Assembly: GCF_004217545.1 (NCBI RefSeq)
Contig: NZ_SHKY01000001.1
Location: 6,014,001-6,078,000 of the forward strand
Direction of reading: 5' to 3'
From: Krasilnikovia cinnamomea
GTDB lineage: Bacteria > Actinomycetota > Actinomycetes > Mycobacteriales > Micromonosporaceae
DNA: 64,000 nt
The notes under the pieces are model-generated. The model did not search any database, was not told the DNA's origin, and saw nothing but the letters and a program-made list of their open reading frames with translations. The position numbers and the translations under genes are program-made. Each line of letters starts with the position of its first letter. Position 1 is the first letter of the stretch. Below are positions 59,263 to 64,000 of the stretch, piece after piece.

Positions 59263-59661
59263 ATGCATCAATTGCTCGGGGCCTCCGCCGGTCTCACCGC
59301 GGCCCTGCTCATGCCCACCCAACCGGCCACGGCCGAGGTGCCGGCGGTCTGCCATGTCGCTTATGAACGGACTGGCGACTCCTGGAGCTTCGACGGGAAG
59401 ATCACTATCACCAACACCGGGCCGTCCACCCTGTACGGATGGACACTGAAGTTCTCGCTGCCGGTCGGGCAGACGTTCCGCAGCGGCTGGGAGGCGGACT
59501 TCCACGTGAACGGCCAGGACATCACCGGGTACAGCCGGCCATACAACAGCGTGGTGAGCCGGGAGAATTCCGTGCAGGTGGGTTTCCACGCCGCCGGCAG
59601 TGTCAGGGGACCCCGGCCCGCCGAGTTCCGGATCAACGACCACGTCTGCACGACCAGTTGA
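59263..59661 (+). CDS. Small secreted CBM2-like carbohydrate-binding protein
   Basis: 132 aa: signal peptide (LLGASAGLTAALLMPTQPATA, cleavage about 25) followed by a single domain like carbohydrate-binding module 2: CHVAYERTGDSWSFDGKITITNTG, LYGWTLKFSLPVGQTFRSGW, and the two Cys at the ends expected to form the CBM2 disulfide. The aromatic residues that bind cellulose or chitin (Trp in SW, GW and SGW) are present. No catalytic domain, so a free binding module or an accessory protein. Divergent from the AfsR-type regulator. Confidence 0.85.
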   Translation: MHQLLGASAGLTAALLMPTQPATAEVPAVCHVAYERTGDSWSFDGKITITNTGPSTLYGWTLKFSLPVGQTFRSGWEADFHVNGQDITGYSRPYNSVVSRENSVQVGFHAAGSVRGPRPAEFRINDHVCTTS

Positions 59662-59719
59662 CCGGCGATGGTCATGGGCGCTTGACCCGTCCGGCCAGCG
59701 TACCGGCGTCCGCTGAACC

Positions 59720-61156
59720 GTGCGCGCCGCCGCGCCTTGGCTCGACGCGTGCGCACTCAGTAGTGGATGGCCGCAGCCACAGGTCGAGTACAAGCTGCGC
59801 CGGTTCGTCAACGACTACGTGGCCCCACCCAAGGCCGCGGCCAACCTGGAGATCGCGGTCGAGACGTTCCAGCGCATGACCGGGGAGATCGCCGGCATGG
59901 GCGCCCGTACCCCGCACGAGCTGATGCGGTGTGCAGAGGTGACGTTCATCCGCGACTGCGCCGAGATGGCGGCACGGGCGTCACTCGTGCGCACCGAGAG
60001 CCGCTGGGGCCTGTACCACGACCGCACCGACCATCCCGGACGCGAGGACGCCGACTGGTTCTACCATCTCAACCTGCGGCGCCGGGCGGACGGCGACATG
60101 GAGTTCGTGAAGCGGCCGGTGCACGAGTACCTCGTCGCAGTCGACGACCTACAACCCCCGGCCGGGCCGGCGGAGACGCTCGTCGCGGAGGTCCACCGGT
60201 TCGCGGTGGCAGCGCCCGGCCGTGCCGATGCTCGACCGGCCGCGCGGCCCGGCGAACCGGCCGGCGATCGGATCGTGGCGGTGCTCGCCCTGACCGAACA
60301 CGCGGCGACGCTGGCGGAGTTCCGTCCCTTCCTCGCCGATCCCGACCCGGAGGTGCGGCGTACCGCGGTGGCGACCCTGACCGAGGTGGCGCCCGAGGGC
60401 GTCGCCGACGCCCTCGTCGCCGCGCTGCATGACCGGCACACGGAGGTCCGCTCGGCTGCGACGGCCGGATTGCGGGAACTGGCCGATGTCCTGCCCGGAT
60501 CGGCGGCGCTGGCGAAGCGTCTGCGCGACGCACGCACGAGTCCGGACCCGCTCGTGCGCCAGGTCGTCGTGGAACTACAGCGGATCACCGGGGTCGGCCA
60601 CGCCGACGACTTCCGCGCTGCCCTCGGCGACTCGGCCCTCGGCGTACGTCTGCAGTCCGTGCGAGGCCTGGTGCGGTGCGACGACGTCGCCGGACTGGCC
60701 GCGGCCGCGGCCGATCCCGCCCGCGAGGTACGCGTCGCGGTGGCGCACGGCGTCGGCACGGTCGCGGATCCGCAGGGTGCGGCGGTGCTCCAGCGGCTCG
60801 CCGCCGACGTCGATCCCCTTGTCCGAGCCGCGAGTTTGCGGGCCGCCGGGCAGGTCGGGTGCGACGGCGACCTGGCCATCGTGGCGCTGGGCGCGATCAC
60901 CGATCCCTCGTGGCAGGTACGGGAGGGCGCAGCGACGGCCCTCGGCGGTGCTGCTCCGGACGTCGCCGTACCGGCCCTGACCGAAGGTGCCCGAGACCCG
61001 AACCTTGACGTGCGGCGGGCAGCCGTACGCTCGTTGGCCGCATGGGTGCACCGCGCTGATGTGACCGCTGTCCTGCGGTCCGCCGCGGCCGACCCGGACG
61101 CCGACGTTCGTGCCTACGCCCGGCGGGCGCTGACAGCCGCTGCCGCGACGCCGTAG
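59720..61156 (+). pseudogene. 5'-truncated fumarate reductase/succinate dehydrogenase-like flavoprotein with HEAT repeats
   Basis: 478 codons, intact frame. Residues about 18-145 (PQPQVEYKLRRFVNDYVAPPK, LMRCAEVTFIRDCAEMAARAS, RTESRWGLYHDRTDHP) match the C-terminal helical part of fumarate reductase/succinate dehydrogenase flavoproteins, including the Arg/Glu-rich segment before the cap. Residues 185-478 are eight or nine HEAT-type repeats (DPDPEVRRTAVATL, DPNLDVRRAAVRSLA). The whole FAD-binding domain (some 400 residues) that should precede is absent; the space is taken by the secreted CBM2-like gene. It may be expressed as a stand-alone HEAT protein, but the flavoprotein is surely broken. 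Confidence 0.75.
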
Positions 61157-61351
61157 GCGTGAGTGGATGGGTTGTGGTGACGTTGCGGCGGCCGCGACGC
61201 TCCGATAGGGCGTTGGTTCCGGGTGCCGAACACCGCGGCGGGTTGACCACGAGCGGTGCGGATCTCGTCGATCACGGCGGGTCGGCGGGGAGCAGGTCGG
61301 TGAGCAGGCTGAGGATTTCTGCCGAGTCAAGCAGCACCGACAAGATGGTCG

Positions 61352-61834
61352 GCTCTGGCCGAGACCACCCCCGGGCCACTGATCATGGTGGTGCAGTTCG
61401 TCGCGTTCCTCGGCGCCTACCACCACCCCGGCCCGCTCAACCCGTGGACCGCCGGGGTGGTCGCCTCGCTGCTGACCACCTGGGTGACGTTCGTGCCGTG
61501 CTTCCTGTTCATCCTGCTCGGCGCCCCCTACGTGGAACGGCTACGTGGCAACCACGCCCTGTCCGCCGCGCTGACCGGGATCACCGCGGCGGTCGTCGGC
61601 GTCATCGCCAACCTCGGCCTCTACTTCGCCGTGCACACCCTGTTCATCGAAGTCCGGGAGGTGACCGTGGGGCCGCTGCACCTGCAACTGCCCGACCTGG
61701 CCACCGTCCGCCCGGTCCCCGCGGTGATCGCCGTCGTTGCCGCGGTGCTGACCTTCAAACTGAAATGGTCGGTGCTCCGCGTGCTCGGCGTGTGCGCCGC
61801 TCTCGGCCTACTCGCCGGCCTGGCCGGCATCTGA
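61352..61834 (+). pseudogene. 5'-truncated chromate transporter (ChrA C-terminal half)
   Basis: The frame enters at ALAETTPGPLIMVVQF, a conserved ChrA motif, and continues FVAFLGAYHHPG, LLTTWVTFVPCFLFILLGAPYVERLRGN and TAAVVGVIANLGLYF to a normal C-terminus. The usual N-terminal half (about 200 residues) is missing and 61157-61351 has no matching sequence. An internal ATG at 61385 could start a 149-aa protein with five membrane segments. Half-size chromate transporters exist, but this one starts in the middle of a conserved motif, so truncation is the better reading. Confidence 0.7.
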
Positions 61835-61916
61835 GTACGTCCTGGTCGACTGACCGAACCCGCAGAGGCGCCCACTCCCAGCCAACGCTCAGCCCGACTT
61901 GCTACGTTGCGCCCCG

Positions 61917-61935
61917 ACCGGCCTGAATGGCCGGT
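61917..61935. terminator. Hairpin after the ChrA remnant
   Basis: ACCGGCC-TGAAT-GGCCGGT, a 7-bp perfect stem followed by TTCT. Confidence 0.55.
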
Positions 61936-62006
61936 TCTGACCTCGGCGGGTGCGGGGGGACCACCGCTGCGCCGCACGGTCGGAGGGCTCGACATTGGAG
62001 AACACC

Positions 62007-62981
62007 GTGGTCTTCAAGAAGATGCTGGGCGCGTTCGGGGTCGGGGGGCCCACCGTGGACACCGTGCTCACCGACCCGAACACGCACCCCGGCGGCACAC
62101 TGGCCGGGCAGGTGAACCTGACCGGCGGCAACCATGACGTCGACATCCAACACGTCACCCTCGGCCTGGTCACCTACATGGAGGTCGAGGGCGGCGACGG
62201 CGACCACGGCGCCCGCGCCGAGTTCCACCGCCTCACCGTCACCGGGCCGATGCGCCTGGCACAGGGCCGGCACACCACCGTCCCGTTCACTCTGGCGATG
62301 CCGTGGGAAGCCCCGATCACCGCCGTGTACGGCCAGCCGCTGCACGGCATGACCATGGGTGCGCGAACCGAGGTCGCCGTCGCCAGGGCGGTCGACAAGG
62401 GCGACCTTGATCCTGTCGTGGTGCACCCGCTGCCGGTCCAGCAGCGCATCCTCGACGCGTTCGCCCAGCTGGGCTTCCGGTTCAAGAACGCCGACCTGGA
62501 GTACGGCCAGATCGCCGGCGTGCACCAGACGCTGCCCTTCTACCAGGAGATCGAATACTTCGCCGCCACGCAATACGGACCGGCCCTCAACGAGGTCGAG
62601 CTGACCTTCGTCACCAACCCGCACACCGTCGACATCGTCCTCGAGTTCGACAAGCGCGGTGGCATGTTCGACGGCGGCCACGACACGTACGGGCGCCACA
62701 CGGTCGCGCACACCGACGCCGACACGATCGACTGGACCCAGCAGGTCGACGCCTGGATCCGCCAGGCCGTCGAACGCCGGCAGCACCTGCCCGGCCAGGG
62801 GGCACCCGGCCACGGATACCGGCACCACGGCCACTACGCCACTCACGGCCACGACAGTCACCACGGTCACGGATCCGGCGTGGGAGGCGTCCTGCTCGGC
62901 GCCGCCGGAGGGCTGGCCGCCGGATACGCCGCCAGCGAAGTCGTCGACGAGGTCTTCGACGACGAAGACAGCGAGGATTAG
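62007..62981 (+). CDS. Spo0M-family sporulation-control protein with His-rich tail
   Basis: 324 aa from GTG (GGAGA upstream); the codon before the arrestin-like domain could also be TTG at 61995. Residues 1-240 have the Spo0M pattern (FKKMLGAFGVGGPTVDTVL, PGGTLAGQVNLTGG, LPFYQEIEYFA). The tail then carries a His cluster (GYRHHGHYATHGHDSHHGHG), a Gly/Ala hydrophobic stretch (VGGVLLGAAGGLAAGYAAS) and an acidic end (DEVFDDEDSED), as in Spo0M proteins of other actinobacteria. Involved in sporulation control in Bacillus. The His stretch may bind a metal. Confidence 0.87.
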   Translation: MVFKKMLGAFGVGGPTVDTVLTDPNTHPGGTLAGQVNLTGGNHDVDIQHVTLGLVTYMEVEGGDGDHGARAEFHRLTVTGPMRLAQGRHTTVPFTLAMPWEAPITAVYGQPLHGMTMGARTEVAVARAVDKGDLDPVVVHPLPVQQRILDAFAQLGFRFKNADLEYGQIAGVHQTLPFYQEIEYFAATQYGPALNEVELTFVTNPHTVDIVLEFDKRGGMFDGGHDTYGRHTVAHTDADTIDWTQQVDAWIRQAVERRQHLPGQGAPGHGYRHHGHYATHGHDSHHGHGSGVGGVLLGAAGGLAAGYAASEVVDEVFDDEDSED

Positions 62982-63119
62982 CCGACCGGTCGCCGCGGCC
63001 GGATCAGTGGTGAGTCCGGCGATGGTGGGACGGCTCGGCGTGGTGATGGGTGGCGGGGCTGGTGTGCACGGTGACGGCGGCCAGCCGGGGCACGGCGTGG
63101 GTGAGTCGGAGGCGGTTGA

Positions 63120-64000
63120 TCATGGGGGTTCGGGGGCGGGTTGTCGGGGGAGGTGGACGTGGAAGGTGGTTCCGGGGCGGTGGTGGTTGGGGGCGACTGT
63201 GATGTGGCCGTGGTGGCGTTCGGCGATGGTCTGGGCGAGGGACAGGCCGAGGCCGGCGCCGGGGATCGCTTGTTCGAGGGTGATGGCGCCGCGGTGGAAG
63301 CGTTCGAAGACGCGGGGGCGTTCATGGGCGGGTATGCCGACGCCGGAGTCGCTGACCTGGATGTGGGCGTCGGTGTCGGTGGCGGTGACACGGACGTCGA
63401 TGCGCCCGCCGGCCGGGGTGTAGGCGACGGCGTTGTCAAGCAGGATGCGGACCAGTTGGGTGATCCGGGCGGGGTCGGCATGTGCGGGCAGCGTTTCCGG
63501 GAGGTCGGCGGTGAGGGTGAGGTGCTTGGCGGTGGCGGCGGCTTGGGTGTCGCGGACGGCGCCGGCGACCAGCGCGGCGAGGTCGACGTCGACGGGTTGG
63601 ATCTGGGCGTGGCCGGAGTCGAGTGCGGACAGGTCGAGCAGTGCGTCGACCAGGCGGCGGAGCCGGTCGCTGCCCCGCCGCATCGCGTCGATCATGGGCA
63701 GGATGTCGCTGACTCTGGCGTCGGGGTCCTCGGCGACCAGGTCGAGGTAGGTCGCGATGATGGTCAGTGGGCTGCGCAGTTCGTGGCCGACGAGGTTGAG
63801 GTACTCGTCCTTGCTGGTGGCCAGTGCCTGTTGGAGTCGCTCGGCCCGGCGGCGTTCCAGGAACTGGCCTATCTGGGCGGCGACGCCGGTCAGCAGGGCC
63901 AGCAGGTCCTGCTGGGGGTCCTCGGCGACGTCGGTGAACAGGCTGATCACCGCCAGGACTTCGCCGCCGCTGGGGACCGGCACGGCGAGGGCGCTGCATA
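63120..64000 (-). CDS. GAF-type sensor histidine kinase (N-terminus beyond the window)
   Basis: C-terminal 293 codons visible; the frame is open at the right edge. The tail of a GAF domain (VPVPSGGEVLAVISLFTDVAEDPQQDLLALL) is followed by HisKA with phospho-acceptor His in LVGHELRSPLTIIATYLDL and HATPase motifs LLDNAVAYTPAGG, DSGVGIPAHERPRVFERFHRG and GAGLGLSLAQT. It is HisKA-class, not the HisKA_3 class of DosS, so it is not the dormancy sensor. Confidence 0.92.
   Translation of the reverse strand, partial: CSALAVPVPSGGEVLAVISLFTDVAEDPQQDLLALLTGVAAQIGQFLERRRAERLQQALATSKDEYLNLVGHELRSPLTIIATYLDLVAEDPDARVSDILPMIDAMRRGSDRLRRLVDALLDLSALDSGHAQIQPVDVDLAALVAGAVRDTQAAATAKHLTLTADLPETLPAHADPARITQLVRILLDNAVAYTPAGGRIDVRVTATDTDAHIQVSDSGVGIPAHERPRVFERFHRGAITLEQAIPGAGLGLSLAQTIAERHHGHITVAPNHHRPGTTFHVHLPRQPAPEPP

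Noticed and set aside
63120..64000. Right-edge histidine kinase as DosS
   Set aside because: It has a HisKA-type dimerization helix (HELRSPL), not the HisKA_3 domain of DosS, and only the end of one GAF is visible.
1..64000. tRNA genes, CRISPR arrays, insertion sequences, prophage genes
   Set aside because: None recognised. No cloverleaf-like segments, regular spacer repeats, transposase or integrase motifs were seen.

Overview
The window is about 70% G+C with dense, often 4-nt-overlapping genes, many GTG starts, and actinobacterial families (AfsR-type regulator, Spo0M, MASE1 histidine kinase, MsiK-type sugar ABC operon without its own ATPase). It looks like a filamentous, sporulating actinomycete. 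A member of the Micromonosporaceae such as Actinoplanes is my guess (inference). No rRNA, tRNA, CRISPR array, transposase or phage gene was seen.

Region 1 (1-24600) is a hypoxia/dormancy island. Its gene set closely matches the mycobacterial DosR regulon: tandem universal stress protein, CtpF-like P-type ATPase, DUF1918 protein, phosphotransferase/P-loop kinase of the Rv2004c type, CBS protein and Acg-type nitroreductase. To these it adds a GNAT/acyl-CoA-synthetase fusion, pyruvate phosphate dikinase, and a ten-gene operon for a group 3b-type NAD(P)-linked [NiFe] hydrogenase with its maturation factors (hypF, C, D, E and protease; hypA and hypB are absent). Sequences fitting the DosR box GGGNC-N4-GNCCC lie before several of these transcription units. 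No dosR or dosS gene is in the window.

Region 2 (24800-30680) is a sulfide/persulfide detoxification regulon: sulfide:quinone oxidoreductase, a 56-residue Cys-rich protein, a rhodanese lipoprotein, a CstB-like persulfide dioxygenase-rhodanese, thioredoxin, membrane rhodanese, a TauE/SafE exporter and a CsoR-family repressor of the CstR (persulfide) type. Near-identical ATACCCC/GGGGTAT palindromes sit in front of the promoters.

Region 3 (30700-38480) holds an orphan MASE1-PAS histidine kinase, two overlapping AraC-type genes, a secreted alpha/beta hydrolase with a clear promoter/operator, a TPR-like GGDEF protein and a secreted permuted NlpC/P60-like protein.

Region 4 (38500-46200) appears to be a cyanophycin-scavenging locus: two secreted S51 cyanophycinase-like enzymes around an RpiR regulator, a polar amino-acid ABC transporter and an M20 peptidase. 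The second S51 gene overlaps the regulator gene by 4 nt, and GTAAC/GTTAC operators recur upstream of two units.

Region 5 (46246-54836) is a galactoside utilization cluster: GH36 alpha-galactosidase and LacI regulator, divergent from GH42 beta-galactosidase and an ABC importer, with a 28-bp perfect palindrome in between. Region 6 (55000-64000) has a secreted DUF4394 protein, a large AfsR/SARP regulator, a small secreted CBM2-like protein, two 5'-truncated gene remnants (flavoprotein-HEAT and chromate transporter), Spo0M with a His-rich tail, and a histidine kinase cut by the right edge.
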